Shown: piece after piece, positions 1-5,926 of the stretch
Layout of the letters: each line of letters starts with the position of its first letter
Position numbering within the stretch: position 1 is the stretch's first letter
Assembly: GCA_021730825.1 (NCBI GenBank)
Contig: JAKFYO010000155.1
Coordinates: 1 to 5,926, forward strand
Source: Hyphomicrobiales bacterium
GTDB taxonomy: Bacteria > Pseudomonadota > Alphaproteobacteria > Rhizobiales > Xanthobacteraceae
Direction: 5' to 3'
DNA: 5,926 bases
Notes under the pieces: model-generated
The model's input: the letters and a program-made list of their open reading frames with translations, nothing else
The model's database searches: none
Told to the model about the DNA's origin: nothing
Position numbers and translations under genes: made by a program

Positions 1-147
1 ATCCGTGTGAGTTTCGGCGCGAACAAGATGCCTCGCGCCGTGAACTGGATTACCGGACCTTCCCGGTCAGGCGATATCGAGCAGACGCATTTGCTCGGCG
101 CGCACGGCCCGCGTAGCCTGCATGTGTTGGTGGTGCGCAACTCCTGA
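1..147 (+). CDS. LUD-domain protein, LutC/YkgG-like (3' end only)
   Basis: Frame 1 is open from the window edge to a TGA at 145-147, giving the last 48 residues of a protein whose start lies upstream. The fragment contains the segment WITGPSRSGDIEQ followed by LLGAHGPRSLHVLVV. This is the C-terminal signature of the LUD family (formerly DUF162), which includes LutC of the LutABC L-lactate oxidation system and E. coli YkgG. In that system LutC works with the iron-sulfur proteins LutA and LutB to oxidise L-lactate to pyruvate. LutB also carries a LUD domain, but it continues into a ferredoxin-like region. The end directly after LHVLVVRNS therefore fits LutC better. lutA/lutB-like genes would be expected just upstream, but this cannot be seen. 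The family call is fairly sure. The exact role is inferred from only 48 residues. Confidence 0.8.
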   Translation: MRVSFGANKMPRAVNWITGPSRSGDIEQTHLLGAHGPRSLHVLVVRNS

Positions 148-155
148 ATTTCACC

Positions 156-172
156 GCGGCCGCTCCGGCCGC
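156..172 (+). other. GC-rich hairpin between the LUD gene and the lysine-rich gene
   Basis: A perfect 7-bp inverted repeat, GCGGCCG (156-162) and CGGCCGC (166-172), surrounds a 3-base loop nine bases after the LUD stop codon. No T tract follows, so it is not a canonical intrinsic terminator. It could stabilise the upstream mRNA 3' end or act as a weak pause site. Chance pairing is possible in DNA this GC-rich. Confidence 0.3.
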
Positions 173-202
173 ACAAACGGCGGAAAGAGTTAGAGGTCAG
201 TC

Positions 203-463
203 ATGGCAAAGAAGTCGAAGAAGAAGAAAGCGAAGAAGAAAAAAGCGAAGAAGGCCAAAGCCCCGAAGCGTAAGGCCACGAAGAAGGCCAAGAAAAAGGT
301 AGCGAAAAAGGCGAAGAAGGCCGCGAAGAAGAAGTCCGCGCCAAAAAAGAAGGCCGACAAGAAGCTCGACAAGGCTCTTTCGCAGAGCTTCCCGGCGTCC
401 GATCCGGCACCGGTGACGCCGCAGCCCGCGCCGAAGCCCTGGTCGCCGTTCGGATCGAACTGA
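203..463 (+). CDS. Small lysine-rich, histone H1-like protein with C-terminal SFPASDP motif
   Basis: This is an 86-residue protein. The ATG at 203 is preceded by a purine-rich AGAGGT (192-197) at suitable distance. About 33 of the first 57 residues are lysine, in Lys/Ala blocks such as AKKAKK with a few Pro, Arg, Ser and Thr. It resembles the basic tails of bacterial histone H1-like proteins and would be expected to be disordered and to bind nucleic acid or other polyanions. The last 30 residues differ: LDKALSQSFPASDPAPVTPQ, then a Pro-rich end (PAPKPWSPFGSN). From memory, the LDxALxxSFPASDP motif recurs in many small alphaproteobacterial proteins of unknown function. No signal peptide, membrane segment or cysteine is seen. 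It is followed by an intrinsic terminator at 495-529 and probably ends its own transcript. No precise function can be assigned; chromosome or RNA association is an inference from charge. The readable SFPASDP tail argues against a random AAG-repeat artefact. Confidence 0.75.
   Translation: MAKKSKKKKAKKKKAKKAKAPKRKATKKAKKKVAKKAKKAAKKKSAPKKKADKKLDKALSQSFPASDPAPVTPQPAPKPWSPFGSN
206..372 (+). repeat. Low-complexity purine-rich AAG/GCG codon repeat
   Basis: The first two thirds of the lysine-rich gene is a degenerate repeat of AAG, AAA and GCG/GCC codons, so the + strand is strongly purine-rich with runs such as AAGAAGAAGAAAGCGAAGAA. Unit lengths vary and no exact long tandem unit is kept. The repeat is probably a consequence of the protein's composition and could change length by slippage or recombination. 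In reverse it gives a meaningless Phe-rich open frame. Confidence 0.6.
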
Positions 464-494
464 TCCGGTAGTCGCGCCTAGAAAGAATGTAGAG

Positions 495-529
495 AAGCCG
501 GCGCCACAGTGGGCCGGCTTTTCGCTTTT
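495..529 (+). terminator. Intrinsic terminator after the lysine-rich gene
   Basis: AAGCCGGC (495-502) pairs perfectly with GCCGGCTT (513-520). Two further C-G pairs can close the loop (504-505 with 511-512, with G503 bulged). The stem runs into TTTTCGCTTTT (519-529), a T-rich tract interrupted by CG. It lies 31 bases after the stop codon of the lysine-rich gene and about 75 bases before glcD. It therefore probably separates that transcript from the glc operon. Confidence 0.72.
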
Positions 530-560
530 CGGCCTTTGGAACGGTTCTGATATAAGAAGT
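526..560 (+). promoter_or_regulatory. Possible extended -10 promoter for glcD
   Basis: The sequence TGATATAAG (548-556) reads as an extended -10 element: TG, one base, then TATAAG, which matches TATAAT at five of six positions. A clear -35 box at 16-18 bases is missing. Only a weak TTTTCG (526-531) or TTCGGC (528-533) is present, which an extended -10 can tolerate. Transcription would start near 563, giving a leader of about 40 bases before glcD. Its position just after the terminator supports it. Alphaproteobacterial promoters are poorly conserved, so this is tentative. Confidence 0.35.
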
Positions 561-602
561 CAGCCGCGCCCATTCCGGGATGCGCTGATCGGAACCAGTT
601 TC

Positions 603-2093
603 ATGGTCGCAATGCCAGCCCCCGACAAAGCGGTGCTCGACCGGCGCGAGAAAATCGTTGCCGCGCTGCGCGAGATCGTGCCTGGCGAGGGCGTGATTGC
701 AAACGACATCGCGATGCGGCCTTACGAGTCCGACGGCCTCACCGCGTACCGGCAACTGCCGATGGTGGTGGTGCTGCCGGAGACGACCGCGCAGGTCTCG
801 AAAATTCTTTCTTATTGCTACGAAAACGGGATCAAGGTGGTTCCGCGTGGCGCGGGCACCTCGCTTTCCGGCGGCGCCTTGCCGCTTGCCGACGGCGTGC
901 TGCTCGGCTTGGGCAAATTCAACAAAGTGCTCGAGATCGATTACGCGAACCGCGCGGTGGTCGCGCAGCCCGGCGTCACGAACCTCGGCATTACCAAAGC
1001 GGTGGAAGGCAAAGGCTTCTATTACGCGCCGGACCCTTCGTCGCAGATCGCCTGTACCATCGGCGGCAACGTCGCGGAGAATTCCGGCGGCGTGCATTGC
1101 CTGAAATACGGGCTGACTACGAACAATGTGCTCGGCGTGGAAATGGTGCTGATCACCGGAGAGATCGTGCGCTTCGGCGGCAAGCATCTCGACGCCGAAG
1201 GCTATGATTTTCTGAGCATCATCATCGGTTCGGAAGGATTGCTTGGTGTCGTCACCGAGGTCACCGTTCGCATTTTGAAGAAGCCGGAAACGGCGCGTGC
1301 ATTGCTCGTCGGCTTCCCGACGTCGGAAGCCGCGGGCGATTGTGTGGCACGCATCATTGGTGCCGGCATTATTCCGGGCGGCATGGAAATGATGGACAAG
1401 CCCGCGATCCATGCGTCGGAAGCTTTCGTGAAAGCGGGCTATCCGCTCGACGTCGAAGCGTTGCTCATCGTCGAACTCGACGGGCCGGAAGCCGAAGTCG
1501 ATCATTTAATCGAGCGCGTCTCAGGGATTGCGAAAGATTGCGGTTCTTCCACGCTGCGCATTTCAAATAACGAAGAAGAGCGCTTGAAATTCTGGGCCGG
1601 CCGCAAGGCCGCATTCCCCGCAGTCGGCCGCATCTCGCCGGACTATTACTGCATGGACGGCACTATACCGCGCGCGAAACTGCCGCTTGTACTTTCTAAA
1701 ATGCGGGAGTTTTCGGAGAAATATGGATTACTGGTCGCGAATGTCTTTCATGCCGGCGACGGCAATCTTCACCCGCTTATTCTTTATGATGCGAACAAGG
1801 AAGGCGAGTTGCAGCGCGCCGAAGATTTCGGCAACGACATTCTCCGCCTTTGCGTCGAGGTAGGCGGCGTGCTGACCGGCGAACACGGCGTCGGCGTCGA
1901 AAAGCGCGACCTGATGCCCGCGATGTTCAACAAGATCGACCTCGATCAGCAGCTTCGCGTCAAGTGCGCCTTTGACGACAAGGGTCTTTTGAACCCCGGC
2001 AAAGTCTTCCCGGAATTGCACCGTTGCGCCGAAATGGGCCGCATGCATGTTCATGGCGGCAAGACCGCATTCCCCGATCTGCCGCGCTTCTGA
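603..2093 (+). CDS. glcD: Glycolate oxidase (glycolate/D-lactate dehydrogenase) FAD subunit GlcD
   Basis: This 496-residue protein is close to the 499 of E. coli GlcD. It is the catalytic flavoprotein that oxidises glycolate to glyoxylate as part of the GlcDEF complex. The N-terminal PCMH-type FAD-binding domain shows PRGAGTSLSGG (residues 81-91), ACTIGGNVAENSGG (150-163) and IIGSEGLLG (207-215). The C-terminal FAD-oxidase domain shows HAGDGNLHP (383-391) and EHGVG (427-431), whose histidines and acidic residue form the metal and substrate site in this family. It then has LNPGK (463-467) and the tail HRCAEMGRMHVHGG typical of GlcD. The ATG at 603 has GGAA at 591-594 as a likely ribosome binding site. 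An in-frame ATG at 612 is the alternative start. The stop overlaps the glcE start by one base, so the two are probably translationally coupled. D-2-hydroxyacid dehydrogenases are relatives, but the glcE and glcF neighbours favour GlcD. Confidence 0.95.
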   Translation: MVAMPAPDKAVLDRREKIVAALREIVPGEGVIANDIAMRPYESDGLTAYRQLPMVVVLPETTAQVSKILSYCYENGIKVVPRGAGTSLSGGALPLADGVLLGLGKFNKVLEIDYANRAVVAQPGVTNLGITKAVEGKGFYYAPDPSSQIACTIGGNVAENSGGVHCLKYGLTTNNVLGVEMVLITGEIVRFGGKHLDAEGYDFLSIIIGSEGLLGVVTEVTVRILKKPETARALLVGFPTSEAAGDCVARIIGAGIIPGGMEMMDKPAIHASEAFVKAGYPLDVEALLIVELDGPEAEVDHLIERVSGIAKDCGSSTLRISNNEEERLKFWAGRKAAFPAVGRISPDYYCMDGTIPRAKLPLVLSKMREFSEKYGLLVANVFHAGDGNLHPLILYDANKEGELQRAEDFGNDILRLCVEVGGVLTGEHGVGVEKRDLMPAMFNKIDLDQQLRVKCAFDDKGLLNPGKVFPELHRCAEMGRMHVHGGKTAFPDLPRF

Positions 2094-3304
2094 TGCAAGA
2101 CGCAATCAAACCTCGCGACGCGAACGAAGTCGCCGAAGCAATCGCTTCGGCTGCGGCAAATGCCAAGCGTCTTGAGCTAGTCGGCCGCGGCACCAAACGC
2201 GAGCTCGGCCGAAGCACGCAGACTGACACGACGCTCGATCTCTCGGGGCTTTCCGGCATCACATTATATGAGCCGGAAGAGTTGGTGCTTTCCGCCCGCG
2301 CCGCGACCCCGATTTCGGAAATCGAAAAGGCGCTGGAAGCAAGCAAGCAGGAACTGGCCTTCGAGCCGATGGACTACGGCCCACTGCTCGGGAAAGCGCC
2401 GGGCGAGGGCACCATTGGCGGCGCGATTGCCGCGGGCCTTTCCGGTCCGCGCAGGATTAAAGCGGGCGCGGCGCGCGATTTCATGCTCGGTGTTTCTGCT
2501 GTCTCAGGACACGGCGAAGTCTTCAAGGCCGGCGGCCGCGTCGTGAAGAACGTCACCGGTTACGACCTGCCGCGCCTGCTAGCGGGCTCATGGGGCACGC
2601 TGGCCGCGATGACAGACATTACGCTAAAGGTTCTGCCGCGCGCGGAAGACTGCGCAACAGTGCTTGTATTAGGCCTAACAGACGCTCGTGCCAGCGAAGT
2701 GATGTCGGTCGCAATGGGTTCTTCATGCGAAGTTTCGGCCGCCGCGCACTTGCCGCAACTCTGCGCGGGAAAAATCCAGGAATTGAAATTACTTGGTAAG
2801 GCGGTCACCGCACTTCGCCTCGAAGGCATTTCGCAATCGGTCGCCTACCGAAAGATGAAGCTCGAGGAACTACTGCGTTCGTTTGGAGAACTCGGTGCGC
2901 TCGATGCAAGTGCGTCTCGCGCATTCTGGAAAAACATCCGCGATGTCATGCCGTTTTCCGGCGGCAACGCGCGCCCAGTATGGAAGATTTCGACGACGCC
3001 TTCGCTTGCGCCTGAGATCGCGGCAGGGATCGGCGCTGCAACCGATGCAAAGTATTACTATGACTGGGCCGGCGGCCTGTTGTGGCTGGAAATGCCGGAA
3101 GACAAGCCGCAGGAAGGCGCAGTGCGAACCGCGCTCGCAGGCCGCGGCCACGCGACCCTGATCCGCGCTTCGGCGTCGGCGCGTGCGTCGGCAGAAGTAT
3201 TTGAGCCGCTCGATCCGGTTCGCGCGGCACTCTCGCAGCGTTTGAAAGCGAGTTTCGACCCCAAAGGCGTTCTCAATCCGGGACGCATATACCCGGAAGG
3301 CTGA
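2093..3304 (+). CDS. glcE: Glycolate oxidase FAD-binding subunit GlcE
   Basis: The protein is 403 residues starting at the ATG at 2093, whose A is the last base of the glcD TGA (TGATG). The frame stays open upstream to an ATG at 2024. That start would put 69 bases inside glcD and add 23 residues unlike GlcE, so the coupled start is preferred. GlcE is a second, shorter FAD-domain subunit of the glycolate dehydrogenase. Visible motifs are LVGRGTKRELG (residues 29-39), FEPMDYGPLLG (90-100), GTIGGAIAAGLSGPRR (106-121), GGRVVKNVTGYDLPRLLAGS (147-166) and the C-terminal LKASFDPKGVLNPGR. These last resemble the GlcD ending. It lacks the HAGDGNLHP metal-site motif, as expected for GlcE. It is somewhat longer than E. 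coli GlcE (about 350). No clear Shine-Dalgarno precedes the start, which fits translation by coupling to glcD. Confidence 0.93.
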   Translation: MQDAIKPRDANEVAEAIASAAANAKRLELVGRGTKRELGRSTQTDTTLDLSGLSGITLYEPEELVLSARAATPISEIEKALEASKQELAFEPMDYGPLLGKAPGEGTIGGAIAAGLSGPRRIKAGAARDFMLGVSAVSGHGEVFKAGGRVVKNVTGYDLPRLLAGSWGTLAAMTDITLKVLPRAEDCATVLVLGLTDARASEVMSVAMGSSCEVSAAAHLPQLCAGKIQELKLLGKAVTALRLEGISQSVAYRKMKLEELLRSFGELGALDASASRAFWKNIRDVMPFSGGNARPVWKISTTPSLAPEIAAGIGAATDAKYYYDWAGGLLWLEMPEDKPQEGAVRTALAGRGHATLIRASASARASAEVFEPLDPVRAALSQRLKASFDPKGVLNPGRIYPEG

Positions 3305-3311
3305 TTATTAG

Positions 3312-3330
3312 GCGCGGAACGAAGCCGCGC
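3312..3330 (+). other. GC hairpin in the glcE-ABC transporter gap
   Basis: GCGCGG (3312-3317) pairs with CCGCGC (3325-3330) around a 7-base loop (AACGAAG), eight bases after the glcE stop. No T tract follows, so it is not a standard terminator. If real, it could cause partial termination or mRNA 3'-end protection between glcE and the transporter gene. Chance occurrence in GC-rich DNA cannot be excluded. Confidence 0.3.
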
Positions 3331-3372
3331 GCAGCGAATTGTTGTCGGTCGCCATTGCGGCGGGAGCGGCGA

Positions 3373-5235
3373 ATGTCCAGCGAAGACGCAAAAGCCGAAG
3401 AACGCAAAAGACTGAAAAAATATCTGGTGCGCCGCTTCTGGACGTCCGCGAAAGGCTTCTGGGGTAAAGGCGGAGACAAGTGGGCCTGGGGGCTGGTCGC
3501 GATCCTGCTCACGATCGTGTCTGCGCAGGTCTTTATTCAATACCAGATCAACGTCTGGAATCGGGCAATCTTCGACGCGCTGGAACAGAAGAATGCGGGC
3601 GTTGTCGCCTGGCAGGCTTTGATCTTCGTGCCGCTTGCATTGGCCAGCATCCTGCTTGCGGTCGCGATCGTGCACGCGCGCATGACAACGCAGATTCACT
3701 GGCGGCAATGGCTCACCAATCATCTGACCGATCGCTGGCTCGCAAATGGTCGCTACTTCCATCTCAATCTCATGCAAGGCGATCACAAGAATCCCGAATA
3801 TCGAATCTCCGAAGACGTGCGTATCGCGACCGAAGCGCCGGTGGATTTCACCGTCGGCGTCGTCGCGGCATTTCTTTCCGCCGCGACCTTCGTCGGCGTG
3901 CTTTGGTTTGTCGGCGGCGATCTGACCTTCGACTGGAGCGGCACGCAAATCACGATACCCGGGTATCTGGTGCTTGCGGCGGTCGCCTATGCGGTCTGCG
4001 CGAGTACCGTGATGGTTTTCATCGGCTCGAGCTATGTCGCTGCGAGCGAGGCGAAGGCGCAATCCGAAGCCGAGATGCGTTACGCGCTGACAAGGTTGCG
4101 CGAGAACGGCGAAAGCATCGCCCTGATCGACGGCGAGCGCGAAGAGAAAGAGGGCCTCACTGCGATCCTGAATGACGTGCTTAACCGATGGCGTGAAATC
4201 AGGAAACAATACGGACGAACCACGGTTGTCGCGCAGTCGAGCTTTCTTCTGGCGCCCGTGATCCCGGTCGTGCTCTGCGCACCGAAATATCTCGCCGGAA
4301 CGATGACCTTGGGGCAGGTGATTCAGGCGGCCTCCGCCTTTGTCACCGTGCAGACCGCGTTCAACTGGATCGTCGACAACTACCCGCGGCTCGCCGACTG
4401 GACCGCGAGCGCGCGCCGCGCTTCCTCGTTGATGGTAGCCCTCGATGGTCTGGAGCGCGCGGAAACCGATCAAACCGCGCGCCGCATTCATATGACGGAC
4501 GCCGGGGAAGGTGTAGCACTTCGTCTCGATATGGTTTCGGTGGCGCTCGATGACGGCACCGGCGTCGTCAAAGACGCGGAAGTGACGATCAAGCCCGGCG
4601 AGCGCGTGTTGATTGTTGGCGAATCCGGTTCGGGCAAGAGCACGCTCATTCGCGCAATCGCAGGGCTCTGGCCTTGGGGCGGCGGTGAAATCGAAATCGC
4701 GAAAGGCGCGCGCATGAATTTCCTGCCGCAGCGGCCTTATGTGCCGGTCGGTTCGCTGTTGCGCGCGGCTTCCTATCCGATGGACGAGTCTGAAGTCGAC
4801 AAGAACGAAGTGATCGAGGCGCTGAAAGCCGTCGATCTCGACGATCATGTCGATAAGCTGGAATCGCAGAGCGAGTTCTGGGACCAGACGCTTTCCGGCG
4901 GCGAGAAGCAGCGGCTCGCTTTCGCGCGGCTGCTCGTCCACAAGCCGGACATTGTCATTCTCGACGAAGCGACATCCGCGCTCGATACCGTGAGCCAGGA
5001 AAAGCTCATGAACCTTATTCACGAGCGTCTGCCGCAGATGACGATCATCAGCGTCGGCCATCGGCCCGAACTTGAAGAATTTCACGAGCGTAAGCTGGTG
5101 CTGGAGATCGAAAAGGGCGGGGCGACCATCGCGAAGGATATCGATATCGATACCCCCGCGCGCCGCGGCTTCTATTTCCTCCGGCGCCTCTGGCGGAAAA
5201 AGAAACGCGAAGAAAACGAAGACAAGGCGGAGTAG
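3373..5235 (+). CDS. ABC transporter, fused permease and ATPase (SbmA/BacA-like, YddA/ABCD type)
   Basis: The protein is 620 residues starting at the ATG at 3373, with GGGAG at 3362-3366 as ribosome binding site. An upstream in-frame TTG at 3355 is less likely. A basic N-terminus precedes a membrane domain with likely helices near residues 37-57, 81-101, 159-180 and 197-218, and two more around 285-340. The block GDHKNPEYRISEDVRIATE (about 137-155) is typical of the ABC_membrane_2 / SbmA-BacA-like family. The C-terminal ATPase is complete: Walker A GESGSGKST (416-424), Q-loop Q453, signature LSGGE (507-511), Walker B DIVILDE (526-532) and the switch histidine H563. It should work as a homodimer in the inner membrane. 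Relatives include E. coli YddA, mycobacterial Rv1819c (cobalamin and hydrophilic peptides) and eukaryotic ABCD acyl-CoA transporters, so the substrate cannot be read from sequence. It lies between glcE and glcF in the same direction, probably in the same transcript. The end is highly charged (RRLWRKKKREENEDKAE). Composition resembles its neighbours, with no sign of recent transfer. Confidence 0.9.
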   Translation: MSSEDAKAEERKRLKKYLVRRFWTSAKGFWGKGGDKWAWGLVAILLTIVSAQVFIQYQINVWNRAIFDALEQKNAGVVAWQALIFVPLALASILLAVAIVHARMTTQIHWRQWLTNHLTDRWLANGRYFHLNLMQGDHKNPEYRISEDVRIATEAPVDFTVGVVAAFLSAATFVGVLWFVGGDLTFDWSGTQITIPGYLVLAAVAYAVCASTVMVFIGSSYVAASEAKAQSEAEMRYALTRLRENGESIALIDGEREEKEGLTAILNDVLNRWREIRKQYGRTTVVAQSSFLLAPVIPVVLCAPKYLAGTMTLGQVIQAASAFVTVQTAFNWIVDNYPRLADWTASARRASSLMVALDGLERAETDQTARRIHMTDAGEGVALRLDMVSVALDDGTGVVKDAEVTIKPGERVLIVGESGSGKSTLIRAIAGLWPWGGGEIEIAKGARMNFLPQRPYVPVGSLLRAASYPMDESEVDKNEVIEALKAVDLDDHVDKLESQSEFWDQTLSGGEKQRLAFARLLVHKPDIVILDEATSALDTVSQEKLMNLIHERLPQMTIISVGHRPELEEFHERKLVLEIEKGGATIAKDIDIDTPARRGFYFLRRLWRKKKREENEDKAE

Positions 5236-5281
5236 CGCTTACCATTGCCTTCGACGGTGGTTCGGCTACACCTGGTTATTC

Positions 5282-5926
5282 ATGCAGACGCATTTTACCC
5301 TGAAGCAGCTTGCCGATCCGAATGTCGCGGAGTCCGACAAGATTCTGCGCGCCTGTGTGCATTGCGGCTTCTGTACCGCGACCTGTCCGACCTATGTGCT
5401 GCTTGGCGACGAGGCCGACAGCCCGCGCGGGCGCATCTATCTCATCAAGGAGATGCTGGAACAGGATCGCCCGGCCACGAAGGACGATGTCAAACACATC
5501 GACCGCTGCCTGTCGTGTCTGTCCTGCATGACGACGTGCCCCTCGGGCGTGCATTACATGCATCTCGTCGATAATGCGCGTAATCACATCGAGCGCACGT
5601 ATAACCGGCCGGTCTCCGACAAATTCTCGCGCACGCTCTTGCGGCTCGTGATGCCCTATCCCGCGCGCTTCCGCGCGATGATGCGCTTGTCGCAATTCAC
5701 GCGCTGGATCGCGCCGATCGCGAGCGCGATGGGTATGTCGCGCATCGCCGCGATGCTCACGTTGGCGCCGCGCTCGCTCCCGAAGAAAAGCACGCCGGTT
5801 CAGCACGTCTACCCGCCGCTCGGAACGAAGAGGGGCCGCGTCGCCTTGATGTCCGGTTGCGTCGATCAGGTAGTGAATCCCTCGATCCGCGAAGCGACGA
5901 TCCGGCTCCTCACGCGCCACGGCATC
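5282..5926 (+). CDS. glcF: Glycolate oxidase iron-sulfur subunit GlcF (5' part, cut by window end)
   Basis: The frame is open from the ATG at 5282 to the last base, giving 215 residues, about half of a usual GlcF (E. coli 407). GlcF carries electrons from the GlcD/GlcE flavins towards the quinone pool. The protein begins MQTHFTLKQL, close to the E. coli start MQTQLT. It then has ILRACVHCGFCTATCPTY with cysteines 25, 28, 31 and 35, binding the first [4Fe-4S] cluster, and DSPRGRIYLIKEMLE. The second cluster is at cysteines 76, 79, 82 and 86 (RCLSCLSCMTTCPSGV). The start of the first cysteine-rich CCG domain follows at SGCVDQVVNPSIREAT (Cys193). The 46-base gap before it has no obvious Shine-Dalgarno, so translation may be weak or depend on the gene before it. 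No frameshift or missing cysteine is seen in the visible half. Confidence 0.94.
   Translation, partial: MQTHFTLKQLADPNVAESDKILRACVHCGFCTATCPTYVLLGDEADSPRGRIYLIKEMLEQDRPATKDDVKHIDRCLSCLSCMTTCPSGVHYMHLVDNARNHIERTYNRPVSDKFSRTLLRLVMPYPARFRAMMRLSQFTRWIAPIASAMGMSRIAAMLTLAPRSLPKKSTPVQHVYPPLGTKRGRVALMSGCVDQVVNPSIREATIRLLTRHGI

Noticed and set aside
190..372. A Phe-rich, membrane-like 60-residue frame on the - strand
   Set aside because: It is the complement of the AAG/GCG codon repeat. The apparent hydrophobic protein is an artefact of lysine codons read in reverse (CTT/TTC).
201..1505. A 434-codon open frame on the - strand
   Set aside because: It runs opposite the lysine-rich gene, the terminator and the first half of glcD. 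It has the Arg/His-rich make-up of an antisense shadow and ends in a stretch that is just the complement of the Lys codons.
2024..2092. An earlier ATG for glcE inside glcD
   Set aside because: The extra 23 residues overlap the conserved glcD C-terminus in another frame and do not look like GlcE. The TGATG overlap at 2091-2095 is the standard coupled start.
3355..3372. A TTG start six codons before the ABC transporter ATG
   Set aside because: The ATG at 3373 has a well-placed GGGAG site, and the TTG would put that site inside the coding region.
3058..5085. A 675-codon open frame on the - strand
   Set aside because: It lies almost wholly opposite the ABC transporter and the end of glcE, both with clear family motifs. 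The translation is rich in Arg, His and Asp, as expected for the reverse complement of GC-rich codons, and shows no recognisable domain.
5137..5153. A short GATATC tandem repeat near the end of the ABC transporter
   Set aside because: It covers under three units and simply encodes Asp-Ile-Asp-Ile-Asp in frame, so it is most likely chance codon repetition.
5276..5920. A 214-codon open frame on the - strand
   Set aside because: It is opposite glcF, whose two cysteine clusters and E. coli-like N-terminus make the + strand frame clearly the real one.

Overview
The window looks like a piece of a GC-rich alphaproteobacterial chromosome, probably Hyphomicrobiales (Rhizobiales; Bradyrhizobiaceae/Xanthobacteraceae-like). 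This rests on codon use, on the form of the glycolate oxidase subunits, and on a small protein with an SFPASDP motif that I associate with this group. The lineage is an inference; there is no rRNA or other marker here. All supported genes are on the + strand. The long open frames on the - strand are shadows of GC-rich coding sequence.

Layout. (1) Bases 1-147 hold the last 48 codons of a LutC/YkgG-type LUD-domain protein, a component of an L-lactate oxidation system. (2) A small, extremely lysine-rich protein follows (203-463), ending at a good intrinsic terminator (495-529). (3) A probable promoter lies at about 526-560. (4) glcD (603-2093) and glcE (2093-3304), the two flavin subunits of glycolate (2-hydroxyacid) dehydrogenase, share one base at TGATG. 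(5) A fused permease-ATPase ABC transporter of the SbmA/BacA-like, YddA/ABCD type (3373-5235) follows. (6) glcF, the iron-sulfur subunit (5282 to the window end), is cut off after 215 codons.

How the genes work together. GlcD and GlcE carry FAD. GlcF carries two [4Fe-4S] clusters plus cysteine-rich (CCG) domains. Together they oxidise glycolate (and D-lactate in known homologues) and pass electrons to the membrane quinone pool. The LutC-like protein belongs to a different enzyme that does comparable chemistry on L-lactate, so the locus may be a 2-hydroxyacid utilisation neighbourhood.

The main oddity is that a complete ABC transporter gene sits between glcE and glcF in the same direction with short gaps (68 and 46 bases). 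The other is the lysine-rich protein joined to the SFPASDP tail. I see no CRISPR array, insertion sequence, tRNA, rRNA or recognisable novel defence or mobile system.
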